Shown here piece by piece: positions 31,373 through 46,300 of a stretch of DNA of 64,000 bases (position 1 is its first letter; every line of letters begins with the position of its first letter). This stretch comes from Paroedura picta. Its lineage: Eukaryota; Chordata; Lepidosauria; Squamata; Gekkonidae. A model generated the notes under the pieces. That model was not told the DNA's origin. It was given only the letters and a program-made list of their open reading frames with translations, and ran no database searches. The stretch lies in assembly GCF_049243985.1 (NCBI RefSeq), contig NC_135379.1, positions 13,557,501 to 13,621,500 on the forward strand, read 5' to 3'. A program made the translations under genes and the position numbers.

Positions 31373-34300
31373 CTGCAGAAGGGGGGGAAAATGAAACATT
31401 AATATTGAGATATCAATTCCATTTTTAACATTTTCAATACATTAGTATTTGCCATAATTTAACACAAATACGAGTATGTTTTCATTAGTTAATCCGCAAT
31501 AAGTAAACAAGGATTTTTATTGTAGGAAAGGAGAAAGTTGCTGGGCCTAAAAACGGTTGACCTACCTGAATGGTATACATAATGGACTAAATAACTGTTC
31601 AAGATCCAGGAGCACCTTCAGTAGTTCAATGGCTGTGGAGGGAGGTATTATGCCGGTTTAAGTCAACAGCATCCTGTATGTTAGGCTGTAACAGTTTCTA
31701 GCCCCTGGCGGTACACTAGGGAATGCAGTGCAATAGTGCTTACTGGTATTAGTGTTATAAAGCTAACACGGAGATAGAAAAGATGTAAAAAAAAAAGAGT
31801 AGGGTGATGCACAAAAGAATAAATGCTCACCTTTGCTCACGCAAAGTTGCTTGAATTTCACATACTCGAACTAAAGATCTTAAGTTTTTTAATTCAGTAC
31901 AAATTTCTGACATGTGGACACTTCCCATGTTATGAGCTTCCTCACGTAATCTTGATGCCTAAAGTTAAAAATTAGACATTTGAAAGTTTGTCTAAAGTGT
32001 TTGGTAACAATTGCTGGAGAGAAAATACGAACTGGGTCAGCGACATTATGGCAGTACACACGTCTCACAGCATGAACAACGTTGTGAAGGAATATTAGTT
32101 TAGAATTGCAGAATTAGAAAGAGCCATATAGGCCATCTAGTCCAAGCCCCCCTGCTCAATGCAGGATCAGCCTAAAGCATCCAGGAGAAGGATCGGTCCA
32201 GCCACTGCTTGAAGACCGCCAGGAAGGGGGAGCTCGTTACCTACTTTAGGCAAACTGAAAATTTGTTTTTGATATCTAGCCAGTACTGTTTTACATATAG
32301 GAAAGACAGCATATACAAGTCAAGGCTGTAGTGAATTTTGCTGATCTTTCACCACAATGACTCAGTGCTACTGAATGTTTTATACACCTTTAAGGGGAAA
32401 GGTTATTGTGCAGAATAGTGTTACTATTGAATTGAGGAAAGACAGGATTAGGAGCAGCACAATATTTAGTTGAAAATACTTTCAATTCCAAAAACAACTG
32501 TTTAGACCTTCTAGTTGCTCAGGCAAGTTACATACAGTCTGTCTACTCTCTGGGCACCAGCAACAATTACCTCTAGAACAGCTGTTCTCAACCTGGGGGT
32601 CACGAACCCAGGGTGGGGCTGATCGACCCTTTTCCCAAGACTCGCCAAATCGGCGGTGGCAGGAGCAGCCTTGGTGACCCAAAGGGGGTCGCGGCATTAG
32701 GAAGGTTGAGAACCACTGCTCTAGAAAGTGCCCTGCAGACCTAGAAAATCTCTCATTTAAAGGATTACTGGCTTCTGAAGACGGAAGTAGGGAGAGCTGC
32801 TATGTACAAAACCAAGGAGGAAACCAAGTGTTCTGTCTAAAGTGAGAAATAAATATCTGGGGTAGAGAATGAATGCTTAGCCTTGCTCTTTTTGATAGCC
32901 ATGCACGGGGAATTAAGTTAAAAGCGACTTCCTGCATAATCATGCCTTAAAGATTTGACCCAGTCCTGCATTCAAGTCAAACAACTTTTTACATTCCATT
33001 TCTACATACCGTATATACTCGCATATAAGCCAAGTTTTTCAGCCCTTTTTTAAAGCTGAAAAAGTCTCTCTCTGCTTATATGCGGGTTGAAAAAAAAAAG
33101 CTGCCAGACTAGACATGAGGGTGGGGGTGGGAGACAAGTATACTTAACTGAAGAAGCAGAGGCAGAAAGAGACACAGCAAACCCAGGAGGGACAGTGGGA
33201 GGGGAGGGAAGAGCAGTCTCTGCCCCCCCCACTGCCTTAACAAGGTTAGCACGAGGCTAGCACATGCTGCTGCTGCAGGAAGCTCTGAAGCCTCTGTCTC
33301 AGAGGGAGAGCAGAGAGCAGAAGGAGGAAATGCCTCTAGAGAAAGGCAAGAACACCCCGCTAAGAAGAAGGGAATGGGATAAGAAGGACTGGATATAAAA
33401 AGGCAAGAGGGGTCAGAGGGAAAGAGGGAGGAGGAGGGGAAAGAGGCAGGAGGGGGGTGGGAAGGAAAAAAAAAATCCTGCCAAGAAGGGAAGGGAAGGG
33501 GGAAAAGCCACTACCCAAACACCAGCCTCAGCTTATATGCGAGTCAATAAGGTTTTCCAGCATTTTGTGGTGAAATTAGGTGCCTCAGCTTATATGCAGG
33601 TTGGCTTATATGCGAGTATATATGGTAAGTAGTGAAGCAAAAATGGTACTGAACTGAATTAGGATTTGGAGTTAGTTGTCATAACATGAGCAGACTTTAA
33701 AATATTTGACTGAATATTAATGGAACTCTGAAGTATAATAAGGCATATTAATTCAAAATGAAGGAATGTAAGAGCTTGTTATTCTGTAGGTTAAGGCTAG
33801 ATGAAAAATTTGAAGGCCAGATGAAAAATTTGTGTGATGTATAAAGAGAAACCTCCTTTAAGTTATGACCTTGAAAACATCACTTGAACCATAAACTTGT
33901 CCTAAGTTCACATTGTCCATGATCTCTCAATGCAGTGAATGCTGACACTTGCTTTCAATTTTTAAGTTAACACACACTTGTAATCCGGCAGAAAACAGAA
34001 AATCATCAGTCCCTTATCCAGACAAAACATAAACTGAAGTGGATAAGTGAGACAAGTTCCTAGATATTTAAAATAGTTCACTTCAGTTTTATGACCATCT
34101 TGTAGTACTTTTGGACTTTACTTGGACACCAGTGACTTAGAGTAACTGGTAGTTAAAAATTCTTCCCTAGAGTTGCTTTAAAATACTTTTAAAAAGGAGA
34201 TGTTTATACCCAGTCTGAGCTTGTTAGTTAAAGGGCCAATTTTTTGAGGCATCAAGGATGTTATTATGCTGTTTTGAATGAATATCTCAAAACAGGCACT

Positions 34301-37300
34301 CACCTGCTTTTCTGCATGATCTGCAGGCCATCCTTGGACATGCTTTATAAGATTTTCACTGAAATGTGCCGCTAACGTGGGTGTTAATGAACACGTAGGC
34401 CGCGCTGATGCATTCTGTGGTGCTGTCGTGTTTGAAGCACTTGTATTGGAGGTATGACTTGGAGATGGGCTTCTCTGACTACTGTAAGAGAAATAAATAT
34501 TTAAACTAGAGCTGATTGGCCACCACCCAGAGTGGCAGGAATCTCTCCCAATGGGAATACACTATTCAAAAAGATTCATATCCATTTTTAAAAAAGATTT
34601 TGCAAACTGCTTATGGCTAGACAAATCACCGAGTGCTATATATGAATGCTTTCATCGTATTATCCATACATTACTTCTATATTGCGAGAACACATTCATT
34701 TAAAATATTACCATGTTACTGAGATGCTGCAAAAAAGTCAGTTTCCATCCCACTGATTAAAGGTGGCATTTAAATTAACAGAGGCTTATACCATACTCCA
34801 AGATTGAAGTAAACTGACTAAATGGGGCAGTGGTGGGAGAAAGGAAATTGTACATGAGGGATCACCTCTCTGCTTCAAACCCCCTAAGAGCCTTATGCTC
34901 CAGCATTTCCAACTTGGTGATCTCTGGCCCCATGGAAGCTCGCTTGACTTCAACTAGGGCCATCCTGGCCCACACCTGGCGGAATGAGCTCCCAGAGATC
35001 AGGGCCCTAACGGAACTTGAACAATTCTGCAGGGCCTGTAAAAGGGAGCTCCTATGCCAGGCATTTCGATGAGGTTGACCTGAACCACCATTTCCCACAG
35101 CCCACCCCCCCCCCCCGCCTCCCTCCTGTGGCACCCACTACAATTCTACCCAACCCACTGGGTTATTATAGTATGAGTTAATTTAATGTTCACCATATAT
35201 TTCTTCTGTTCCATGTTGCTTGTTGTTATCACTTTATTATTGTTAAACTAAGTTATCTGTATTGTTTCTGTTTTATGTGAACTGCCCTGAGCCTTCGGGG
35301 AGGGAAGTATATATAAATATAATAAATAAATAATCTGAATGACAGCTTGAAATATATTTCATTGAGCTCAACAAGAATGCTATTTGGCTGTAGGAAAAGT
35401 TTGACCCTTGGTGTCAGAAGATCCAACGGCAGACAAACCCAAAATTAACAGAAATTTTTGCACCCCCTTTCTTGCTATTAAAACCCAAATCCCAACATTA
35501 CAAATTAAAGGTGAACATTACTGATTTCATGTAACAAGTCAACTGTATACTTCACAGACTATGATTTTCCATTTCAGACTACTACAGTGTTTATATGAAG
35601 GGGCCCCAAATGCCTCTGCAAATTCTGCTCCACCCAACACATAAAACCCCACATCCCTCAGTTCTTTTACTAGCATATCGTCACTTGCTGAACTTTAATC
35701 GCACACAACATTTGATGGTTGACTTGATCAGGAACAGAAGAAAACAAACAGCGACAACCCAAAAATCTGCTAGAATACCAGGAGCCACTTCTTTTCAAAC
35801 CAATTTTTATCGTCAACTGATTTACAAAGATAGATCCAAATGAGTAGCCATGTTGGTCTGAAGTAGCACAATAAAATCAGAGTCCAGTAGCAACTTTAAG
35901 ACCAACCAAGATTTACTTATAGTGGCAATAATTTCAGTCCACATTCTAATTTACGACATAAGCACCTTGAAAACTAATTTGGTATTGTTAATACAAAAGA
36001 TCAGCCTTAGGGCTCGATTAGACTTTGAATAAACGTATAGCTATGGTTTTATACATTCTCCCCAAATCCGGAAGAGGTCCCTGACGGAGAAATTCCTCAG
36101 TGGAACAGCTTCCTTGAGAGGTGGTGGGTTCTCCTTCCTTAGAAGTTTCTAAGCAGAGGCTAAATAGCCACTTGACAGAATTGCTGATTCTGTAAACGTG
36201 GGGAGACTGAGAGTGGGTGCAGAGGGGATTGTAGCGATGCTCGGCTCTTGTGGCCCCTTCTTGCATGTCCGGGGAGATGCCAATCACCGCTTTGAGCCTG
36301 GGAGGCAAATTTCTTCCAGGCTGAGCTGCCCAGGGATTCTGTTTTTTTCTTGCATAATCTGGGTGTGGAGCTGGGGTCACTGTGGACAGGCAGATGGTTG
36401 TGGGTTCCCTGTGATCTATGAGGGGTTGGGCTGAACAGCCCTGACGATACCTTCCAACTCTACGATTCTATTGGATACACTTTCAGGATATGCTATTAAT
36501 TTCTGAAATAATAAATACCTATTTGTATATTGTCATAGGGAATACACAAACCAAAGATTCTTTTCACATTTCATGATGTTTGCCTTATAAAAATAAATCT
36601 TTTAAACAAATGAGATTTTTCAATGTTATTTTCTTAGATATATGAAAAAATTAAATGTTAAATCTTCAGTATTAAATAATGGAAAGATGAAGTTTTCATA
36701 TTAGTTTATATGACTTGTAGATAACAAAAACAGCTGTGGTTTTTAAACTGGGTCTGGCCCTAAGGGTAGGTTTAAATTCAATTGTGAGAGGAGGAAGAAA
36801 AATAGGGTGGGGGAAAAAGGCTCTGGGAGTCTGGATTTGTCTTTACATAAGTATGAAACAGCCATAAAATACAGTCTGTTGCTCCATGTCATATTTTTAT
36901 AAATGCAAAGTATGAAAAATACTAGAAGGGGCCTTGAAAGGGTCCCCTCCCCTGGCCCCTGGCTTAGCAGACCAAGAAGCCCTCGTTAGCAGGCCCTCCA
37001 TCATGACCCTTTGCCCAGGGCCCTCTCCCCTTACCTGCTGCTGGCTCCTGGCACTGAGGTGCATCTGAGAGCAAAGAGGCTAGAGTGTAGGGACAGAAGA
37101 CAGGAGCTGCAAGCTGGCTGCACCCTGATTGGCCCTATTCCAACTTTGACAGCTGGACACATTCCACCCCCCCCCCCCCCAGGCTGTTTCACAAATATAT
37201 AGAGGAACCATGGATAAGGATAAACTTACTCAGTGTTAACTGACTCAATCATACCAATTTTTGTATATACCGCCTCTGGGGAGGGCGGTATAGAAGTATG

Positions 37301-40300
37301 ATAAATAAATAAATAAATAAAATAAAATAAATTTGAACCACAAAGAGCAAAGATGACAGATTGGAAAGTCAAGGACAGATCTAAAGACTTAATCCATTCC
37401 ACCTCCACACAACTGTTGTAAAGGTCAATTCCCAGAATTAACATGAAGCTAACATTCAATTTTCTAAGTTTTAAATTGCAATTCCTATGACAGCTGTGTA
37501 TCATGCAGGTGAAATGCATGTTTAAAAGCCATTTATATGTATTAGAATACTAATGCAAAATACCTAATGGGCCAAGTATTTTATTAAATGTGTGTTATAT
37601 TGTGGATAATCGGGCAGACATTTCAGAACCATGGGGTTAAATTTTCTTTCTATGAATGAATCAAAAGTCTTCTCAAGCTATGACTGGTGTGCACACCCAA
37701 CCATGTTCCCCATTCTTTTTAAACAGGCATCTGAATACCATCCCAGCTTAAGCAACACAATTATTAAGGATGATGGTTATAAAGACCCATGGACACTAGA
37801 GGGAGTGATGAGAGTATCATATTCAAATGGGTAGCCATGTAGGTCTGAAGCAGCAGGACACATTTTGAGGCCAGTAGCACCTTTAAGATGGACAAAGTTT
37901 TTTCAAGCCATGAGCTTGTGTGCACGCACACTTCTTCAAATACAATGGCATGAAATGGAAGCGATGCCCATACTTACAGGCAGAGTATAAATTTTTATTT
38001 GATTTTAAATATGTGGAACATTTTGGCGAATTCACCCCATAACTTCACTAAGGTTCGGGAAATCTTAAGGAAATAATGTGCCTCTACATTGCATGATCAT
38101 GGAAGAACTTTATCATGGGACTTATAGAAAGTTTTTGCTAAGTATACTAGGAGTTCCTTGGATCACAGCTTTAAGCTCCAAATTGCACCTGTAGAACTTT
38201 GGCAGTTTCTCTAAGCATCTTAGCCTACACTGAACTTATAGCATTTAAGATTACTTTACCTAACATAGGAACTCCTCAAATTGCACAACCTACAATCTAA
38301 GCTCAACTACTATTTAGAAAGTTTCTAAGAAAGTGTGAAAAGAGCACCACCTAGGATCACCTTCATATTTAGTGGGATAGGCAAATATGTTCCTATGACA
38401 TCCTTAACAACTCCAAAACTTTAGGGGAGTCATGGGGCACATATGACAAGGTTATTATATTGTGAGATTATAGAGGGACTGGGTAGAAAAAGAGGGGTGG
38501 GAGGAAGTTATGTCTTCTCTCATTTTGGGTTCTGCACAGCATTCATGAACTGTGACAGAAAAACTATGGATCAAACCCCAGGCCTAAGATGATGAAACTG
38601 CATGCATCAATACAGCCTTAATTACTCCAACCATGACATCTTCTTAACCAAGACTGACTGACTAACTTCAAGAGTTGGATCAGACTCCCATGTAAAGGCT
38701 GTAGATCGCATGCTAGATGGATTGATTCACAGCCCACATTGTAACAGAAGCTAGTCCACCACTAGGAATGAAGCAGCAAAACTCCAAATAGGTATCTTGT
38801 AGAAAGATAGACATTAATATTTGCTTGTGCATAAACTGAGTGTTTCACACAGATCAGAACTGAATATGGTATACAAAGCCTTCATTACAAATGAATATTT
38901 CATCCTTCGCAACTCACTGTGTTAATACACAGGTCCTTCTTATGCTGCCATTAAACTCTACCTGTCTCTATCATATCATCATCATCATCAGTAATAATAA
39001 TTCCCGAAAATAAGAGTTGTTTGCTCAAGTATTCATTCAGCAATAAAAAAATTATTTCCTAGATAAAATCCATCCTAAAGAAAGCAAAGACTGTGCCTTA
39101 GGCTAAGATTTTATACCGAATTTTAATATTAGCATGATCATTCTGTCAGACATAACTTTTCACATCAAGACTTTCAAAGCAGCTTTTGAGACATGATGCA
39201 TGTCACTTAACACAATGTTATTTAAATTCTGAAACACACATAACTTCTAGAAAAACTTTATTTCAAGGATTCAACAGAATAAAGCTTCTCTGTTCTTAAC
39301 AGAGTGAATAGACCCATACCAATTAAATCATACAAAGTTTCAGCACTTTATAACTACGTTCCAAATGTATGAAAATCTGTTTACATTAACTTTTACATTA
39401 CAAAGTACATATGGTAATGTATAGCTTTTAAAAAATTGCTAACTTTATATGGAAATTCTGCCCATTGCCACCTTTCTGTGGCTACCAACATATGCAAAAC
39501 ATTTAAATTATCCACCAACTCTGTTCTATGGATTTATTACCATCAAAAGCTTGTACTGGCATTACAGATAATATACAAACAGCCCCAAGATCTCAAATCA
39601 CATCTGGCCTCAGCCAACACTTGGGAGTGAAAGCAGCAGCATGTTCTTCATGAATAATTTCAGACAAGAAAATTCCAGAATGGACAGATGTCAGCTCACT
39701 AAAAACAAACATAAATATGAGTCTGACATTACAAGCTCTAACCACCATGTCTAAAGTTGTCCTGCAACAGCACTGTAATGTATTCCTCAATGCTAATGCA
39801 AAACGATTATTTAACTGGGCCTTTTTACAGTGCAATCCTTTGCAGTTATACCCTTCTACATCCACTAACTTCAAGGGGCTTGAGTTTAACTGTGCTTAGG
39901 ATTGTACTGTGAGAAATCGAAACCAATGTTAGCATTTACCTTGAACGTTGAAGACTTCGTGGAGAAGCCGGTTCATGACCTTGTTTGTCAGCAATCACTG
40001 GCTGCTGAGATGCTGACTGTGAAACTGGTCCTTGCTTAACACCTGGAGTAGTAACCTGCAAGTTCAGAGGTTGATGAGAGTTTTGCATTATTAAACGTAA
40101 CATCGGGACATTCATTATTGATCCAATCTGTTTTCTATTTTGCTTCTCGGGTTTATGGGACCTGCATTCCTCTTACTGATTCTTCTGCCAGACCTGACTA
40201 CTATGAAATTTAATTCTTGTTTTATACTGGGGTTATATTTTGCTATTTTGACATTTGAATTTTCAAAAAATTCTGTTATTTTCCTCATAAGGCGGGATAT

Positions 40301-43300
40301 AAATGAAATTTTACTATAGCATTATTTATTCATTTTATTTATTTTAGATTTATTTTAGATTATTGGCATTAGCCATTACTTGAAGCAATATAAAATGTAA
40401 ATGTGCCTTATTCCTTTAAATGTGCCTTATTCCTTACATTTTCTTCAGTTACATATAACTTGGGATTTAAACAGATGGAGTGATACTCAATACAAGTGTG
40501 AAGTGGGACAAAAAAAAATCCCAGTCTCACATGTACCAAGGGGATCTCAGTCACTAAGGTGCTCCATAAATTACATGCTGTGATTATGGTAGAAAACGAA
40601 CAACAACAATAAAAACACCAGTGCAGATCTGATGAAGGGAATCTTTGACTCTCAAATACTCTGAAGATCTTCTTTGTTTCGGAGGTGCTTCTGAATTAGA
40701 ATCTAAACTCAAATGTGTAAAACTACAACTACATACAAAAGGCAAGAACACAAATTAACAAGTTAACTGTGTGTCCAACAAACTGGGATTCTAAATATGG
40801 ATTAAAACCTGGTTTGAAATGTGTGTGTGTAGGGGTGGCACAGGTGACATTGGACTAAGTTATATTAACCTGTACACCTACATTTGCACTTCACCAGAAT
40901 GTATCTATGTAGGATCTTCTGCATGGGAAGCAGCTGTATGAACATTGCAACCATCCATAATAATGTACATCCCAGGATAGCTTGAGTGGCAGAGGGAGCT
41001 AATTTTTAAAAAATAAAGAACAGGAGTACATGACAGGGATTCCTGCTATAAACTCAAAATTCTATGATTAATACACTTTAGTTGAGAATTATAAACCAAC
41101 TCCCAAATTCTGTCCAGGAAGTGAGTGGCTTGCCCAAGGACTCTTATAGATTATATATTCAGTTCTGGATAAGGCAAAATTTGAACTAGGATTTCATAAC
41201 TCATATCTTCAAGTATTTTTTTACACAGATATCACAACAGTCTCTTTATTCCAGAAGATTCCAAAGCATCTGGAGAAACAGCTGTTTGAATCAAAGAACT
41301 TCTGTGTTTGAATCAAAGAACCAAACTTTTTGTTTAGAAATTTTTAAAGAATTAGAATTTTGGTCACATTCACTTAGAGGTACAGTTGCATTTCTACATC
41401 ACAAAACTTTAAAATGTTACCTTTGGCTGTGAGGATACAGGAGGTGTACTCATCAAAGGCTTCAGGGGAACTGTGTTAGTCTGAGGCGTGCTTATTCTTG
41501 GAGATACATATGATCTTGGTGATGAGGCATCCGATGTTAAAGACATGGGGGACTGATTAGATGGCTGAGCTGTGAATAAGGCCAAAACAGATTCATTAAA
41601 TCTGGCCAAACTCAAGTACATTTATTTAAATAAGTGATTTAAAAGAAATTAAAAACAAACCTGAGTCTAATAGAAAGTTGAGAGTATACGGATAGCACTA
41701 GAGCTGGAGGGTTCTGTACCCCACTTTTTACTACCTGAAGGAGTATAAAAGCAGCTTACAATTGCCTACCATTCCTCTCCCTACAGCAGACATCACTACA
41801 TGGTACTCTAAAAATCTCAAATGAAGAAGCAGGTAACTCAGGAGCTATACATACAACACAGCAATCCCAAATAGTCATTTCTAGAAGACACTACTGCATT
41901 GTTTGTTGAAGCTTAGTAGTCACTTCTAGAAGACACTACTGCACTGTTTGTAGAAGCTTAATTCTGAAAGTTTTAGTCTGCATTTTGGCTGTCTTCAGAA
42001 ACTGAAGCATAGTTAAATCCTTATCTAGTTATAGCACTGGTTCTCTTAGGACTCATCCTTATTTACATATACATCATCAGATAAACATAATTGTGTATTC
42101 TATTTGGCTTGGTTAGTGCCAAATACGCACCCACAGAAATCACACGGTATTAATAAATCAGAATAACTACATTAAAGTCCAACAGGAGATATATACTATC
42201 TATAGGGGGTCTTAAGTCAGCAACGGGAATGCCAAATTGGCCATAATCCACTGCTTGACTTGCCCTGTATACATTTATGCTAAAGTGACTGGGAAGCATT
42301 TAGACTTAACATATACCACAATTTACCCTCATGCTTTATTACAGATTTTTGCCTAGAAAAGCAAGAATCCATAGCAACCTATTCCAACGTGCTTGGATAG
42401 ATTGACATCTGACTTCTTTAATTTGTCCCAGTGATACTCAATTAGTGAACCCTCTCAGAGTATCAACAAATAGTTTTGCACAGAGCCAACAAACATTTGT
42501 AAAATACCTTGTGTAGAAAGCTGTGCTGCTTGAGAAATCAGAGAAGTTATATTAAAAGCAGATGGTCCAGCAGTGAGAATTTTATGGAGTATAGATTGCA
42601 GAGAGGCTTGTGTCACAGCAGCTGTAAGAACTAAACACAAATCGGTATGATCAGCCTTGTCTCCTGAACTGAAGAGCATTATATATTTCTTTTTCAAAAG
42701 ACAGCTAATACTATGAAACATAAACTAGCCTCAATAGGCCAATCACAGGAGCCTTACTGCCTCCCATTCTTCTGCTAGCTTCAGAGCAGCTGGCTGCTAC
42801 TGGAATTCAAAGATATTGGCCATGACAATATTTTAAAGACATTTCTCATCTTAAGATACTGGTATGAAGAGATGGCCACAACTGAAGTGACAACAAGCTA
42901 TCAGTGATTTAATGAAAAATACTTGTTATTTCCCATCCTGGGTATCTGGTTGATCTGTTACCTTGATGCTTACAGTAGGGCATGCACAACTGGCCCAAGA
43001 CGGAAAGTCCATATCAGAAAACTCCCATGGGTGCGAGAAATGTGAAAGGCAACTAGGCGGTATCCAATTTATGTGGCAGTTTTCAAAATCCTGACTAATG
43101 CCAATTTAGACAGAATATAACATCAGTTATGCTTAACAATATGTAAACAAAAGTGCTTCTCCATGAGCATAAGCTCTATTAGGTTTGCATATTTGCTGAA
43201 AAAGAAGGTTGCACTTTGAAAATGGGACTGTAACCAACCACTATTTCCATTCTATCACTATCATCCTAATATGACGGAAGAAGGCATCATTCAACATATT

Positions 43301-46300
43301 TTTTTTAAGAAGCAGGTATCTCTGAGTTACTGCCTATCAAAATGAGGAGGTATTAACAGCAGCAGCAAGAGCAGCAGAAACTTTTAAGAGAGGAACTGAG
43401 GAACGAACATGAGCAAGGCATGGGGACTGGTGGCAGACAGAAGAGTAAACAACACAATTTACCTTGGACTATGCCCAACTGAGCTCAATGCAACTTACTT
43501 TTCAGCAGACAAGCATAGAACCAGCACTATCAGGTGTCAAAAAAAGATGTAGATAACTAGCTATGTTCAAGGACCCACCTCTAATTAAGCACTAACATGC
43601 AGTGTCCATGCCCCCAACTATCTGCATGACAACTGCCTTAGTACTTTTACAAGCACTGCTTTACTTATTCCTCATCTATGATTTTGTGTTTCTTGTTGTG
43701 CAACCATCCTTGAATATGCAGAAAGATATGCGGTTTGGTGGACACATGCCATTGTACCTGAAGTAGTATATCAGAAGTTCCTTAAAGCAGCATACTAGTA
43801 TGTTTCAATGTTTTAAGAAGTATTCTTCACCAGAATGGGGGCTGTTTTGTTTTTGCCAGTTTAATCATTTACTTAGAAACTTTCTATGCCACATCTCCAA
43901 AGAACTTGCTCAAGCACCTCATGAACTTAACCATAATAAATACACACACAAATAAATATAATTAACAAATTATAAGTAACCCAGTATTTAAAACCCAGGA
44001 AAAGCATAAAACAAGTCTCAAAACAGATCTCAGCCTAAAAACAGATGGTTAAAAGACCAACCTAACTAAAAATAAATATTTTGGTCTGAATGTCTAAAAG
44101 ACATTCTGTACGTGCCAGGGGAGCCTGAAGGAAAGGTGCCACTACTAAAAAAGCCCTGCCTCTGGCCAAAAGGGAACTGGATGAAAGTAGCAATCCAGAA
44201 AGCAGGGTTTATGAGGATCTCAACTGACAGCTGAGTCAAACAGCACATTATTCTGTATGATTACTCTTCATGCAATGGAAGCCTTGACAAGCCAAAACTA
44301 AAGGGTGAAATGACAGATTAGGAAGCAAACATGTGGGTTCCCCCCTCACACCTGCCTAACACTGGCCAATTTTCCGGATGATAATAGCAGAAAGATGCTC
44401 TCACAAGCCCCCATTAGTTAATTTTCTGCATGCCATTTTAAACCATTTCCTGTAGGGAAAATTAACCACTTAAGTTCTTTCCAGTTGCTTCATCTCTGCC
44501 CCTTACTGCCTCTGCAAAGGCATAAAACCCATACATAACATCCAACGAAAGAAGTACACAATATTTGAAAGCTTACACAAAAGGTATTTGGTCCCATTTT
44601 GATAAATAATTCCCAAGCTCAATTGAATAAATCACTAAAAATAAAATCCTCATCTTACCTTCATTTATTTTTGATATATCTACACTAGAATTATTAAGTT
44701 GCAAGGTGGCTTGAAGGGCAGGTAGTAGCTGTCGAAGGAGATTTGGGTCTTGAAGCAACGGAGGAATTGGCGATTGAGAAACAGGTGAAACAGGAACTGC
44801 AGAAGTAGATGAAGTCGGTGCAGAAGCTGGATTCAGCCCAGAAGCAGATGATGTGGAAGGAGTTGTGCATGAGAGGGTCAGAGACTTGTCCATAGACACA
44901 GATTCTGAAAATAAAGAACAGAGACATTCAGTCTCCAAACCAAGAGAGGCTACACACTTGTTCCCATATTCTAGTTACAAATTCAACAGATGAATTAGAA
45001 GATACTATGACAATCTGAGAAATAAAAATTTTATTATGTGAATTACATATTTAGACGATACATATGCTTCCAAAAAACAGGACAAAAACAATGCTGAGCC
45101 AAACTACACTATATTTTAATAAATACCCACCAAAAACATTACAACTGAGAATAAAAACAAATTAACTCTCCAAGTCTTATTAGATTAATAATTGGAACAA
45201 TGAGGATACACATAGTTCACAGACAAGAACCAGGTTGAGAGATACAGCATACAGTAATGGTAGAGAATGCAATCAGCAGAAAGCCAAACAGAGAAAGCTT
45301 TATTGCCTTTGCATTATCAGTCTTGAAACTCATGGTGATAGTATACCACTGGAAGATGAGTTCACTGGACTTCAGTGTATAAGTAGGAACAGTGTTGTAA
45401 ATACTGGCAGTCTTCAAGCAAAGGTTGGATGCACACTTTTCTTGGATGGTTTAGGATGCTTAGGGCTGATCCTGCGTAGAGCAGGGGGTTGGACTAGATG
45501 GCCTGTATGGCCCCTTCCAACTCTATGATTCTATGAAATAAACAAATTTACAAGGAGGCAGCATACATGTATACATAACAGCACACACACAACACACACA
45601 CACATGCAGATACCTATGCCAGATTACAAACAAGTCTCAGACCAGGTTTTCTGAACCTGGACAGATCTTTAAAAATGTATGAAATTCATGCATTGAAAAC
45701 ATAAGATACTCCAGATGAAGAAGCAAGCTTTATGTTATGCTCTTCACTTTACAGCTTTAAACTGTGCTGTCACATGGAAACCCTGTAAATGTCTTTATTC
45801 CAACTATCACCTGCTCAGAGAAATTTGTAAACTATTTCCTTTAAAAGTTGTGTTTTTAAGTACCTCTGATACCTAACAAAGAACATCCCAGTTAGAAAAG
45901 GATTTAAGGAAGGCTGTGTATTGGCCCCTATGCTCTTTAATGTATTCATCAACAACACAGTTTAGAGATTAGATGATCTGCAGTTGTGGCACCTTCTATT
46001 GGTCGACAGAAAATATCAGTGCCCCAAGGTTGAGAACCGCTGCTCTAGCCACTATTATGAAAATGACATGTGTAACAGAGAAAAGGCTTCCCAATGCAGA
46101 AAGGAACAAGGGGCAAGTATTTTTGGAGACAGGTTCCTTGCAATGCCTTTTTTTGGTTTGGAGGCTGCTTTGCATTTTGCAGAAAACTCTACTGATGGTC
46201 AAGACAGTACCAGTGGTCAATCAGAGGCCAGAGCAAAACAAACAGATGTCCTCAGATACTTCCTCTCTACCTTCTAAAGTAGTTTGCATAATAAACTTCC

